Source of the DNA: Reclinomonas americana ATCC 50394
Lineage: Eukaryota; Jakobida; Jakobea; Jakobida
Assembly: GCA_048213135.1 (NCBI GenBank)
Contig: PS015383.1
Coordinates: 3,189-43,384, forward strand
Direction of reading: 5' to 3'
DNA: 40,196 nt
The notes beneath the pieces are model-generated. The model saw only the letters and a list, made by a program, of their open reading frames with translations. It searched no databases and was not told the origin of the DNA. A program made the position numbers and the translations under genes. Positions 28,001 through 38,900 of the stretch are shown piece by piece (positions within the stretch are counted from its first letter, which is position 1; every line of letters starts with the position of its first letter).

Positions 28001-28372
28001 GGAGCTGGTGACCATGACTCATCTTCCTGGGTCACCTGCAGAGTCGACGAGGAGTTGAAGAAGCGCAAGCATCAGAAGATCAAGACGGCGGAGACGTTGC
28101 GTGCCACGTGGGACGATCAGGTGCGACACAGGGTGGCCAGGGAGCAGGAGGAGTTGCGTCGTGCCCGCTGGATTGTGGATGATGTGTGTGTGGTTGGTTT
28201 CTCACCAATTGTGTGTTGTTCGACAATTAGGTGGGTGGACATGAATACCACCCTCACCTCCTTGTGCCTCGACAGCGATGTGGCCAACCTCGCAACGTAG
28301 TGAGCACCACCACAGTCGCATACGCAGCAACGCATTTGTTTCCGCCCTCGTTACATAAATGTTTCTTGTTGA
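25071..28372 (+). CDS. CCDC81: CCDC81-like protein (HU-type N-terminal domains plus coiled coil)
   Basis: ATG at 25071. Exon 1 (25071-25268) joins exon 2 (25370-25662) to read QVERGR-GVRVLQFCLFGFQ-VIRK, then HRPLFLLDQKFINRAG; exon 3 (25731-25854) gives GATMQVSFPGIGLLGVKQHR. This matches the two N-terminal domains of CCDC81 (RGVQIPGLGTFTF-like, RPVFI-like and KGIGVLSI-like positions). A Ser/Thr/Pro-rich linker follows (26050-26780), then a long charged coiled coil (QVREFLLQKKREADWARDYS, WMQKKRQELREQML, KLEQAAIRKRQNKMADLR, RKHQKIKTAETL). Human CCDC81 is a centrosomal/ciliary coiled-coil protein; here it sits next to DNAL1. The C-terminus is unsure: after ARRARWIVDD-like sequence an exon gives GGHEYHPHLLVPRQRCGQP, ending between about 28300 and 28372. 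The junction near 28012-28042 is not resolved. Positions 27617-27676 are a stop-free 60-nt intron with a GTTGCG donor. Confidence 0.8.
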
Positions 28373-28387
28373 TTATGTGCTCTTCAC

Positions 28388-30181
28388 TCACGTGTTCACT
28401 TGCCACGGAAGCGGTACCTCGCCACCAATGTAGCGCTGCAAATCAGCCACTTCAGTGTCGTCCGGCTTGGCTGCTGTCAGCGTGACCTCGGCAAAGGGGG
28501 CTGCAGTGAGGTGAAGTGAGTGAGAAAATGGAGGTCGTCAGCAAGCAAGCAAATGACACCGCACCCTGGAAGGAGAGCCAATAGTACGCAGGCGGTGCGT
28601 CGGGGTCTGTGTTGCGTGGCCGAATGGCATCGACGACCATATCCAGCACTTGCAGACCGAAATCGAGACACACGTGTGAATCCCAGTACGCCTGTCCGTA
28701 TCTACTTAGGAGGTGAGCAAGAGTGCGAGTGCAGCACAACGCGACACACACACACACACACACACACACCTCGGCAACTCGTGTGTGCTCATATGTTGCA
28801 CTGCGCGCAACTGCCCCTCGCGAGTTCGAAAGCCGGCCACAATGTGTGGAACGCCCACGAGGTACGACTGAATCCACCAGCGAACCAGCTTGCTGCATGC
28901 ACCACTCCATTAACAACAACGACAACAACTGATTGCACCTCCTGCCTACATGCGCACCGCTCAAACGCCGCCCGCTGTCTGCACAGAGCAATAGTCAGCC
29001 GCATTACAAATATCAAGCACACTCGGCACACCAACACACACGAACCCGTCGTGCCCAATGACGGCCGTTGTCTTGAGCTCCACTTGCTCTCCACTGTCTT
29101 GCAGCACGCAGTCGAGCTCGGCCCCGAGGCAGAACCTGCGCTCAACAGTCTCAGCGACGACAACACCCGCTGCGCAACTCGCCGCATCACGACCAACCTG
29201 TGCGGACCGAGTTGGCACTCAAACACGCCACAATACTCCTGCGAGACGGCCGCCACACGATCCGCGCCTTGCTCGCAGCACGCCTCCTCAAAGTTGTAGC
29301 CCAGATACTCAAACTTTTTCGCCTCCGCCGAGTTCGACCACCCATCTCGCTCGGGGGCGTCGCTGCTCGGTGCCACGTTCGGCTGCACATAAAACGTGAG
29401 CCGCTGTCGATGACACTGCACAGATGCACGTGAGAAGCAGCGTTAGCTCCCAGTGATGGACGGACGGGCTCACCTCAACAAGAATGCGCCACGGCTCCGA
29501 CAACGCATACGGTGTGCCGAGGATCTTGTTGAAGCTGTTCCTCCAGCTGTAGATCAATGGTCGCCGTTCTAACCTCTCCTCCGCGCCCTTCTCGGCCCGC
29601 TGCAACAGCAGATCGTGCACCTGTGCAATGACTCGCACAAACACTGCGTGCGCCGACACCTTGCCCGTGTACTGCTCAAAGCCGGCGGTCAGATCGAGAC
29701 CCAGTCGAGGCTCTCGAAACACGCGCTGTTCGGGAGGCATGAGCGGGAGGGGCACGGAGAGGAGGAGGAGGAGGAGGAGGAGGAGGAGGAGGAGGAGGAG
29801 GAGGAGGAGGAGGAGGAGGAGCAGTAGTGAGACACACTCACCGGGGTGCCAGGAACAGTGACATGCGACAGCACATCTGCGACGATCGATGCATGAAAGG
29901 ATGATCATCACCGTCCCCCAGTAAGACAACTCGATCACATGCATACCTCCACTCTCCAGTCGCTCGTGATGCACAGAAAAGGAGCCACGCATGACAGGCC
30001 GCACATACGCTGCTGCTGCTGCTGTGGAAGGAGGAGCAGACGATGCAGAAGAAGAAGAGCCGCTTTCATGAACTTTGCTGCGTTTCGTCGCCGATTCATC
30101 GACCTGTTCTCCTCGGCGATCGCGTGGACGCTTCTGACCGGCACTGGGAAGCACCGGAAGTGACCACGATCGCGCTGCCAT
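28388..30181 (-). CDS. DXO: DXO/Rai1 family decapping nuclease
   Basis: ATG at 30181, TGA at 28388-28390; the gene ends tail-to-tail with the CCDC81-like gene. The N-terminus has a basic signal (QKRPRDRRGEQ, ATKRSKV). DXO landmarks follow: RPVMRGSFSVHHERLESG, RVFREPRLGLDLTAGFEQYT, LIYSWRNSFNKILGTPY, CHRQRLTFYVQP, YLGYNFEEACCEQ (catalytic Glu), CGVFECQLGPHRLVV, GAELDCVL (the E-x-D pair), VELKTTAVIG (E-x-K), RKLVRWWIQSYLVGVPHIVA (the Gln) and the final EVTLTAAKPDDTEVADLQRY. All metal-binding residues known for DXO/Rai1 are in place. Family role: removal of incomplete, NAD or other non-canonical 5' caps and 5'-3' RNA decay in the nucleus. Whether this copy keeps exonuclease activity (DXO) or mainly pyrophosphohydrolase activity (Rai1) cannot be told. 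A 21-nt microexon lies at 28958-28978. Confidence 0.93.
28746..28772 (+). repeat. (CA)n microsatellite in a DXO intron
   Basis: Short uninterrupted CA run on the plus strand within a DXO intron. Confidence 0.85.
28958..28978 (-). other. DXO: 21-nt microexon of DXO
   Basis: An AG before it (CTCTGTGCAG) and a GTGCGC donor after it bound 21 nt, which encode QRAAFE plus part codons. Joined in phase it reads IGHDG-QRAAFER-KLVRWW, matching the spacing of the human DXO segment between ELKT and KWWAQS. Without it the frame is lost. Confidence 0.75.
29757..29821. repeat. (GGA)n tract in a DXO intron
   Basis: About 65 bp of uninterrupted GGA units on plus, so (TCC)n in the minus-strand DXO transcript. 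It sits in the intron before the exon RVFREPRLG and forms a very long pyrimidine tract upstream of the acceptor. Pure purine-pyrimidine mirror repeats can form triplex DNA. Confidence 0.9.
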
Positions 30182-30271
30182 TCGCTTCTGCGTTCCCAGT
30201 TGATTTTCTTTTTTATTGAGCACAGAGAGCGGACTGCGGGACCACAGACATGCACACACTGTGGTGGCATA

Positions 30272-31424
30272 TCACATGACACTGCACTTGCCCTTCTTCT
30301 TTTGTGGTGGTGCTGCATCGGGGTCGCCCACATCGTCGTCTCGCAATGGGTAATCGACAATCGCCGCCGGTACAACTTTCTGCTCACCACTCCAAGTCAG
30401 CACTCTCTCTCTCTCCCTCAACACATACAGACTGCCCTTTCCTCCACATGGCTTGCCTTTTGTACTTCCAGTTCGGGATTGGTGACAGTGACGCCGGCAA
30501 CGTCGGCAGCGATCTTGAACATGGCCAGGTCGACGTGATCGCCTGCAGCAAGCACACATCAGTCAACGCCATTCTGTGGTACACACGTATGAGCATCATA
30601 ACGCCGCACCCGTCTTGGCACTGGCGAGGAATGGCTTCAGGTTGCGTTCCGTCGCGAAACTCATGTGCATGTCGTACTTGACGGCCCGAATGTGTGTGAG
30701 GTCCACTGTGGTGAACGAGAATGAGCACACTGCAGGAGAAAAGAAGGTACGCCTGAGCAGCGCAACTCTTGTTGCCCATGAGCGCAATGTAGGGTCTTGG
30801 CTTGTCACGGAAGGTCTCATCGACAAACGACAGCCAGTCTTCGAGGTCTCGGTAGCTCTGCAATCGCCCACTCCATTTGAGCGACGATCAAGACGCAGGC
30901 GAGATCCACAGTAAAAACATGCCTGGTAGTTGGTGATATCATAGACCAGCACAATCGCATGTGCGTTGCGCAGGTACGTGTCGAGCATGGCACTGCCGAG
31001 CTGCTGTCCACCAATATCCCACAACTGCAGAGATGCGATCACATTGCCTGTTACAGATGAGAAGAGTGAGCAGCGGAGGAGGGGGAGGAGTGAGCACGCG
31101 CATAGAGTGAGAGCGAAGGAGACCAGGCAAGGCAATCCTCCGTGCGAAAAAGTCAATGCCAATCGTCTGCTTGTACGAGGTCGCAAACGAGTCCTTGGTG
31201 AAGCGATGAATGAATGATGTCTTGCCCACTGCCTCACATACACATGTAAGCAACACACCAGACACGGTCAACCTCTCTCACTCAGACACACCTGCGCCAT
31301 CGCCCAACACCACAACCTTGAGTTGTACCACCTCCGGCTCCTCACTGTCAGTGTCTGAGTCATCGCCTGCCTTGGCGGCGTTCTTGGGCGGTGGCATTCC
31401 GCCACTGCCACTTCCACTCGCCAT
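30272..31424 (-). CDS. RAB28: RAB28: Rab-like small GTPase
   Basis: ATG at 31424 ([14 protein letters not shown]), TGA at 30272-30274. All GTPase motifs appear once introns are removed: G1 VLGDGA-VGKTS, switch [19 protein letters not shown]3 WDIGGQ, the RAB28-typical [18 protein letters not shown]4 [16 protein letters not shown] and G5 SAKTG. The C-terminus [11 protein letters not shown] is a CaaX box, as in animal RAB28, and a terminal Met predicts farnesylation. WDIGGQ in place of the WDTAGQ of ordinary Rabs identifies the family. Family role: RAB28 is a ciliary, intraflagellar-transport and BBSome-associated GTPase linked to cone-rod dystrophy and extracellular vesicles. The intron inside the G4 motif has a GTTGCG donor at 30766. 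The gene shares a promoter with TMEM107. Confidence 0.95.
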
Positions 31425-31549
31425 CACAGAGACGAAGAGAGAGAGAAGGAGGACAGAGACAGAGAGAGACGTTGCGCGTTTCCCGCCAACACAGCTCGCG
31501 GCGGGTCAATCGATCAACGCCGCCCTGTGTGGAGACTGAGTGAGTAAGG
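31425..31549. promoter_or_regulatory. Bidirectional promoter, RAB28 / TMEM107
   Basis: 125 bp between two head-to-head start codons of cilium genes. It holds a GA-rich stretch (31435-31470) and TTTCCCGCC at 31479-31487, a perfect match to the E2F consensus TTTSSCGC. I looked for an RFX X-box and found only a poor match. Confidence 0.45.
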
Positions 31550-31671
31550 ATGGCGTATGGACGCGCAGAGGTGATGGGTCCTGTGCGATTCATGACCACC
31601 ACGCTGCACTTGATCGCAGTCATTGCCGCCGCACTCATGCGAGTTATGTCCGCTCTCTCACTCACCCCTCT

Positions 31672-31716
<45 letters not shown>

Positions 31717-32202
31717 TCTCTCCACACACACGCACACACACAGGAGACCAACCTCAAGTTCTCCATGTACGATCCGTACGCACCGTCGGACTATTCGCGC
31801 ATTGAGTTGGAGTTTCGCTCACTCTCTCTCACACATACACACGTGCGCTGGCGTCTCTGCTTACATATACACCGTGACAGGCTTCTCGTATGCTGCCTGC
31901 TCAGCGCACTGGCGTTTATCATTGAGTACGCCGGACTCTTTGGCGGTTGCACCATGTTTCACCCTGCCTGGAACGCTCTCTGTTGCGCCACACATGCATC
32001 CATCGCCCCTCTGTCTTCTTCTCATTATGTTGGGTATGCAGTGGCTGGGGTGCACTGGGTCGGCGGCATGCTGACGTCGTTCTGGCTCGGCGAAGTCTGG
32101 CACTACGCCTATCTGTGGTACATTAGCGCAGTGTTTTGCTATCTCCCGGCCGCAGCGGAGCTCGTGCGCATTGTGTGGACCCTCAAGTACTCCGACTACT
32201 GA
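31550..32202 (+). CDS. TMEM107: TMEM107: ciliary transition-zone membrane protein
   Basis: Four exons: 31550-31642, 31744-31811, 31881-31981, 32042-32202, giving 140 codons plus TGA, the same length as human TMEM107. Four membrane segments are visible: RFMTTTLHLIAVIAAALM, LLVCCLLSALAFIIEYAGLF, LAGVHWVGGMLTSFWLG, and YLWYISAVFCYLPAAAELV. YDPYAPSDYSRIELE and GGCTMFHPAWNAL align with the TPEEYD and SGVSMFN positions of the animal protein. Family role: part of the MKS module of the transition zone, which gates entry of membrane proteins into cilia. Intron 3 has a GTTGCG donor at 31982. The phase of that junction is what restores the third helix. Confidence 0.93.
31677..31712 (+). repeat. (CA)n microsatellite in TMEM107 intron 1
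   Basis: An uninterrupted CA run of about 36 bp in the first TMEM107 intron. Confidence 0.9.
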
Positions 32203-32913
32203 ACACCGACCCGACAACGTCGGCCCATTGTGCGTCCCATTGACGCAAAATCGACGTGAGTGCGAATGGGAGGCAAGATCTCGCAGCATGCGCTGGCCTT
32301 GCAGGAGATCAAGAAGACAGTGACCAAGCAGCGCGGCGATTGGGTTCCGTTGAGTCTTTCTTGAATGCGTGTGTGTGAAGTACGCATCTTTTTTGCTTCT
32401 TTGTTTGCATGCGTTTGTGCTTATCGCACGTGCGACCTGTGGTTCTGTGCGTACATGCGTCGCCTGCACATTGCACGTACAGCAGTGAGCGATAACGCAC
32501 AGTGTGTGTGGTGAAGGGCGGGCGCTCTCCGAAACGTCATTGCGGCCTGACCATGCCGACTTGTGCACGCGCTCGCCCTCCACTCTCTGTTCTCCTCCTG
32601 TCGCGCACGCTGTTTCTCCTCTCTGCGCGTGTGTGTGTGTGCTCCCCGACAGCTTGTGAATTTCATCGATGAGTGTGTTGTTTGGCACCCGAGGTCACCC
32701 GCAACACAAACACGCAGAAGAGAGATTCTCCGTGTGCATGTGTGGCATCTTGTGCACACACCACGTGTGGGTTTGCTCGCTCCTCTCTGTGTGCTGTAGT
32801 GCGATCCTCAGTGCGACACGAGTGACAGTTCTTGTGCTGTGTTTGTGTGGGAGGAATTGCCCCGTTCATCGCATCGCTTTTCGCTCATTTGCGTGTTGTG
32901 TGGTTGCGCTCAG
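32203..32913. other. Region before the first secure RME-8 exon
   Basis: About 710 bp after the TMEM107 stop. It may hold the RME-8 promoter and small first exons: an ATG at 32266 (MGGKISQHALALQE) and a possible exon at 32653-32691 (LVNFIDECVVWHP) whose phases fit each other and the exon at 32914. A perfect-looking alternative intron (GTGAGT at 32256 to GCCTTGCAG at 32304) lies here too, and might belong to a 5' UTR. The rest is GT-rich and without convincing coding. Confidence 0.4.
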
Positions 32914-35900
32914 TCCGACGCGTCAGTTCTTCCAGCTGGAATGGCCGCACAACTATCACCTGCCTGACAAGCTCGATGGAAAGAAGATTGTGAGAGCTTT
33001 ATTTTTCTCCTCACTCTGGTGGCGATGATTGTGACTGATTGTGGCTGATGATGATAATGTTGCGCAGTTGGACTTGTTAGAGCAGCTGTTACAGCAAGAA
33101 GTGCAGCGGGGAGACCCGGATCGCATCTCGCTGCTGCTGCGCCTCTTCCAGCGCTTACTCACCAACACGGCGGTGTACAAGGCCTTCAAGAAACGCGACT
33201 TGGATGTGTACAGGAGTTGTCTCAATGTGCACGACGACGGGTGTGTGTTCGTTCCGCAATGCTTCCCTCCACCGCTGCGCTCCTCATCGGTTCATGGCGC
33301 GCGCAGTGTCATTGTGCATGCTCTGCTCGTGTTCCGCGGCATTCTCATTGCCGACACTGACGGTTCGTGCATGTTCACTGGATGCAGTCGGTGGCTGAGA
33401 CAACTCACTTCAGTCTGCGTGTGTGTCTGTGTCACAGAGCCGGAGGAGACCATGGACACGCAGGCCGACTTGCGACAAGCATTTTTTGACAATCACCAGT
33501 TTCCGTGGTCGCCGTTGCCTCTCACTGGTGATATCGGGCTGACGATGCTTGTTCATGTGCAGTTTCGCATTCTTGCTGCACAAGTGGAAGGAGTTGGCGC
33601 CACTTCGCCGACCGGAGCACCTGGAACCGCTGAATGTGCGTCATTTGTTGAAGGGAATGTGCTGTGGCAGTCGCTCACCCGTTCACTCCTGTTTCTGCAG
33701 CTGCTGTGCGAGGTCTTGGAGCAGGTCTCGTTCCACACGTCCAGTTTCACGCCGTACGACGCCATTCTGCAGGTACGCGACCTTCCACTTTCACCACTGC
33801 TTTTTGCGCCCTTTTTCATCCACACATTTTTTTGTAGATCGTCAACGAGTTGACGCAGCCGCAAAACTTGCGTCTGCTGCTCGGCTTGCTGCGCTTTGAG
33901 GATGCAACAGTGCGCTGCCGAGCGGCACGACTCTTCAAGGCTGTAGTGCTGTCGTCCGAGGAACCATCGTTGCGACACGTCATTGTTTGCACACATGTCT
34001 GCTCCCTCATGCTCACTCGTTTTTCCCGCATCAGGTTGAAGCGCATTCAGGAGTCGGCCTACGAAGAGGGCGATCTCGTGTCGCTTCTGTGGTTCATCTT
34101 GTCGGAGCCGCGCTCACCTGACGATGCCACATTCGTTGCGTGCAATTGGTCGGCGATGCAGCGTGTGTGTGCGCGCTCACGTGCTTCTCCGTAGCGTGAC
34201 TTGGGCATCGACGTTCTCGGCTTCTTGTGCGACCGCAATCGCGCCGTGTACCAATTCCTGTGTCAGCTCATTCCCGAGCCGCTGGTGGTGGTGGCTGAGA
34301 ACTACACGCCGCTCCGCGTGCAAGACGAGGCGCACCGATCCAAGGCCGCACGTCTGAACAAGCAGGAAAAGTTGCGATGCAAGAGACCCACTGTGTTAAG
34401 ATAGAAACTTAGTGCTAACGCACGTTGTGTGCCTGCAGGATGGCCATGTTGACGTGGATTCGGTACAGTGGCTACACGACCGGGTCGTGGAGCGAGATGA
34501 TTATCACCATTCGCGGCGATCACTACGCACCGGATGTGATTTGGAATGAGCGCACTCGCGCCGAGTTGCTGCATGCACTGGCCGAGCAACTGCACGACAT
34601 GCAAGTGCTGAAGGTGCGTCAAGTTATTCCAGCAGAGTAGTGGGCGACGTGCTGTTGACTGTGGAAGCGCGTGTGCGTAGCAACGTGGTGTGCGTTGGCC
34701 TCCGGACGAGTTCTTTGTAAAATATCCTTCCCTCGATCCGGTTCTCAAGGTCGACCGCTACTACGTGGATGTGCTGAACGAGGCTCTCCTCGGGCCCGGT
34801 TTCCACGTTGCGTTGGCGATCGCGCGCGTGGTCTGATGTAAATGTTGCTATGCAATCGCTGACTTTTGGTGGCGCGCAGCTGCCGAATCCCGAGGGTCTG
34901 GCCGAGGAGCTGTTCTTGGCGGCGGTGGTGGAGGACGACCGCATTCGCAAGCGCAGCATCATTGCACTGTTGGCCACCATGACCTCGATCTACGCCGAGT
35001 CGTACCAGCACTTTTCGCCGTACCGACACATCAAGTATGTGGTGTGGCTGTTGCGATACGCACATGTCGACCGGCTGTGGCTCGACCAGCTGTTGCGCAT
35101 GCTCCGTGCCCTCATTGAAACGGCTCCCAATCGAAAGGTGGATGCGACCTTGTGTGCACTCTTTTCCCCGGTCTGTCTTGCTGTGACTGACTCGAGCGAT
35201 GCAGGCCCTGCTGCAGGAGCCCGGTTCCATTGAGCTGTTGCTGCACCACTTGGCCGACATTCATCTGTCGCACCGTTGCGTGCATCTTGCGTGTGTGTCT
35301 CTCTTGCAAAGAAATCTTACTTTGTAGCCTCTGCAGCGCAAAGCACGTTGCCGCTCACGTACGAGCTGACCGGTGCACCGGCGGCTGCCGACCCATCGCA
35401 GATACAGCTGGAGGTCGCCGGCGCAGAAGGTGGTGAAGCCGACAGGGAGCGCCAGGTATGTCAGTGTACATGTGTACATATGCAGACTTCCCCAACCCTG
35501 TCTCATGCTTCTCTGTTGCACCACGCAGGGCTACGCCACTCGTGCCATGCAGATTCTCGACATTTTCGAGCTGCTGTGTGGCTCCTCGTCGGTGCGCCGT
35601 GTGCTCGCCGAGGGCACTAACTTCAACCACCTGTGCCAGTTGGTGGTGTCGCACGATGCTCTGGTGGTCTCCAAGGCCATCAGCATCATCAACGATGTGC
35701 TTTCGGTGTCACCGCAATTGGTGCCGCACTTGTACCGCACCGGCATCTTCTCGTTCCTCATGCTGCACATGGGCTCGGAGATCAACAATGTCGTGTGCTC
35801 GTTCCTGCTGCGGTATCACGCGCTGCAGGAGCACGAGGAGCGCGCCACGCAGCCCATCTACCTCGACTACTTTTTGCCGGGTCCAGTGGTCGGCATTTTG

Positions 35901-38900
35901 GGCGATCCCGACGGTGACCGCAAACTCGCCGCTCTCATGCGTGAGGGCGAGTCGCAAGTGGTTTGTGATCAGGCGCCGAATATGTGTGATGGAGGAAAGG
36001 CGAGGTGCACTCACTGCTGTTTTCGTGCAGCCTGATTTGTTCTGGAACCGCGAACTGCTGGCACGCACCGTGTCGAGTGTGGAGACGGTGAGTGTGGCTG
36101 GTGATTCACTGATTAGTGAAGATATGTCTCTAAGAGGTGTTGTCTGTACGGCAGTTCCTCGGCGATTTCCTGTTTGAGTTGCGCCGCAATCCGCGCGTGG
36201 TGTACGACTACCAGATTCCGCCGAGCATCTCATATCCGGGTACGTTTGTCAACGTGATTGTTGGACTTTGTGACATTTCTGCTCACTGACACGCGCTTCA
36301 GAGCTCGACGAGGAGCAGTGTGTCGGCAACATTTATGTGCGCCTGTACCTGCGCCACCCCGACTACGCTCTCGGCGATCCGGAGGCGTTCCTCATGGCTC
36401 TCATTGCCGGCCTGGAGAGCGAGTTGAGTTTTGGTTGATGTGCCTGCACTGGTGCAGCTGACTAACTTGTGGTGTGCATAGTGCTCCGACCACGGAGCCG
36501 CTGATGAGCAATTTGGTGCGCGCACAAACATGCCTCTTCCAGCGCTACTGCAAGCTGGAACGCTTCATGCAGTACAGTGGCTTCCCTGTGCTGCACACCA
36601 AGTGCATTCAGAATGGTGCGGTGGAATAATTGATGCGATTGCCTGTGAGTATTATATGTGCTGACCTTTTCCCGCTATGCAGCGACGACGCCCGATCTGG
36701 TGGTCTCCAGCATTGAACTTGTCTCCACCGTGCTGTCGCTGACACGATCGGCTGCTGTTGCGTCGCAATCGTAGACACAACACGTGTGCTCTGGCATGTG
36801 TGACTGAAAAAGGAAACGCGATGCGCAGAATGTGAATTCCTGGAAGGCGGCCGACGGGCTGGAAGTGATTCTGCAGCGCCTGCGCACGAACATGGACTTT
36901 GGCGACGACTACATTCACTTCCTCTCCTTCTGTCTGCACACACTGACCAATGCGGCGTTCCTCGATCGCGGCACTCTGGATTCGCTGTGCAGCCCCGACG
37001 TCCACATCAGTGCACTGATGCCGCTCTTTGCTCGCGAGGCTACCGCGCAGTACCCCGCTGTCGTGCACCCCGTTGCGTCTTTTCCCCCACAACCCGGCTG
37101 CTGATGTGCTGAACTGACCGAGTGCGTGTAAAGGCGTTGCAAGCGCTGCTGACGCTGGCCCATCGTGTCGAGTTCTCCGAAAAGGTGGTGAACGACGGTA
37201 TCCTGGTCCACATTCTCGACTCGGCACTGTTCATCGAAATTGGCGAGTCGGCGGAGGTGCGCCAGGCGGTGGCCTCTGGCGTCCAAGTTCTCGGCTCGAT
37301 CGCACGTGACTCGGAGAGCGCGAGCCAATGGTGAGTGGCGAGAGATGCGCGTGCGTGTGTGTCTTCCCGACGGTGATTCTCATATCTGCTGCATTGTAGC
37401 CTTGAGCGCGCACTCACGCACGGACTGGTGGTGACTCTCGGCAATCCCGACGCCTTTATTGAGAAGGTCGGCTTGCGAGCAAGAGGGTGATACGGGCCTC
37501 ATGTTGACACCACTGACATGCGATTGATTGATTGTACAGTCGCGCATGGACGTGGAGAACCCGGTGCTGATCTGGAACGCAGAGATGCGCAGATCGCTGG
37601 CGACGACTCTGGAAAGCAAGCTGCGAGACACGCGAGTGACGGGCCGTTTCCACGCCGAGGAGTTTGTCATCACGTATCCGAATGTGGAGCGCGAGGTTTG
37701 TCGTCGCTGTCGCTGGTGTTTGAGATGTGTGATTGGTTCCTCTCCTTCTCACGCTGCTTGAATACAATAGTACGTGGTTGACCACGTGTACGTGCGCGTG
37801 TATGTCGCGCAACCGCGTTTCCCGCTGCCCGACGATTTGCACTTTGCGGAGAGCCTGCTGCGCCTGTTGCGCCAGTGGATCATTCTGCCCAATGCCATTG
37901 ATCAACGAGTGAGTGTGGTCGCATGTCGGAGAGATTCCGTTTTGTTCTGATCCCTCTTTTCTCCTCGCAGGAACGCCTGATTCTCAACATCCAGGCTCTG
38001 GTGTCGCTGTTCAAGTCCAAGTTCGTGCACGTCCATCTTTCTTTGTCTGCACCTCATACTGACATGCGATGAGCAGGCGTGTCGTCGAGGACGTGGATCC
38101 TGACCTTGTTGCCTCGCTGACGACTGTGTTTGATCGCGTGGTGACGGCCGCCGACCGCGAGCTCGCACTGGAGATGCTGACGCTGCTGGTGGTGCTCGTC
38201 AAGTCGTGGTTGGCGCCGGTGTTGGTCTGTCTGTCTGTACTTGTGTGTGAGTACAGCAGACTGTTTGGTGAGCTGAATGTGTGTGTCTTCCCATCCATGC
38301 AGGTGCCGCTGAGCAAGTCGCTGCTGCGCTTGGTGTACCGCCGTCGCGAGACCATCCCGTCGGACGCCGAGCTTGTGGTGCGAGTATTGGATTTGCTGAA
38401 TGCCTGTTGCGTGAACCATGCACTCCCTTGTGCGTTGTGGTGATGCGTGAGTTTGTTGCTCACCAGCGTGTGTGCGTCGTACACGTGCAGCCACCTCAAG
38501 CAGCGAGTGGTGCGGAAGCATGTTTGACCACGGTCTCGGACTGTTTGTGTTGCGCATGTCGGTGGCTCGCGACCACACCTCACGCAACGAGGCCATCACC
38601 GTCATGGGTGCACTGGCCACGGACTCCGACTGTGGTGAGGCCTTCAAGGACCTCATGAAGCATCTGCTGATGAACAAGTTTGAAAAGTCGCTGCTCGAGT
38701 GCAAGGAGGTGTGTGTGGTTGTTTTCAGTGTCTTGGTGACTGTGCGATGGTGTACTCACCTCATCGCTTGGTCATCAGAAACCACACAAGTTTGCCAGCT
38801 ACTACGACTCGACCCGTGCCGAGGCTGCTGTGGTGTGGAACGATGGCACGCGACACGAATATGAGATTTTGGTCGACCGTGAGGTTTGCTGTTGGCATGC

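Noticed and set aside
31425-31549. RFX X-box in the RAB28/TMEM107 promoter
   Set aside because: Only half-sites (GTTGC, CCAAC) at wrong spacing were seen; the match is too weak to report as a feature.
32256-32304. A perfect-looking short intron just after TMEM107 as part of TMEM107
   Set aside because: TMEM107 already ends at the expected length (140 residues) at 32202. The spliced product has no upstream ATG in frame, so at most it is in a 5' UTR.
36354-36363. An H-P-D tripeptide in the RME-8 homologue that could be a J-domain signature
   Set aside because: It lies in YLRHPDYALGDPEAF, which aligns with the tail after the second W-N block (RFPDWPIKDP in the animal protein). There are no J-domain helices around it.
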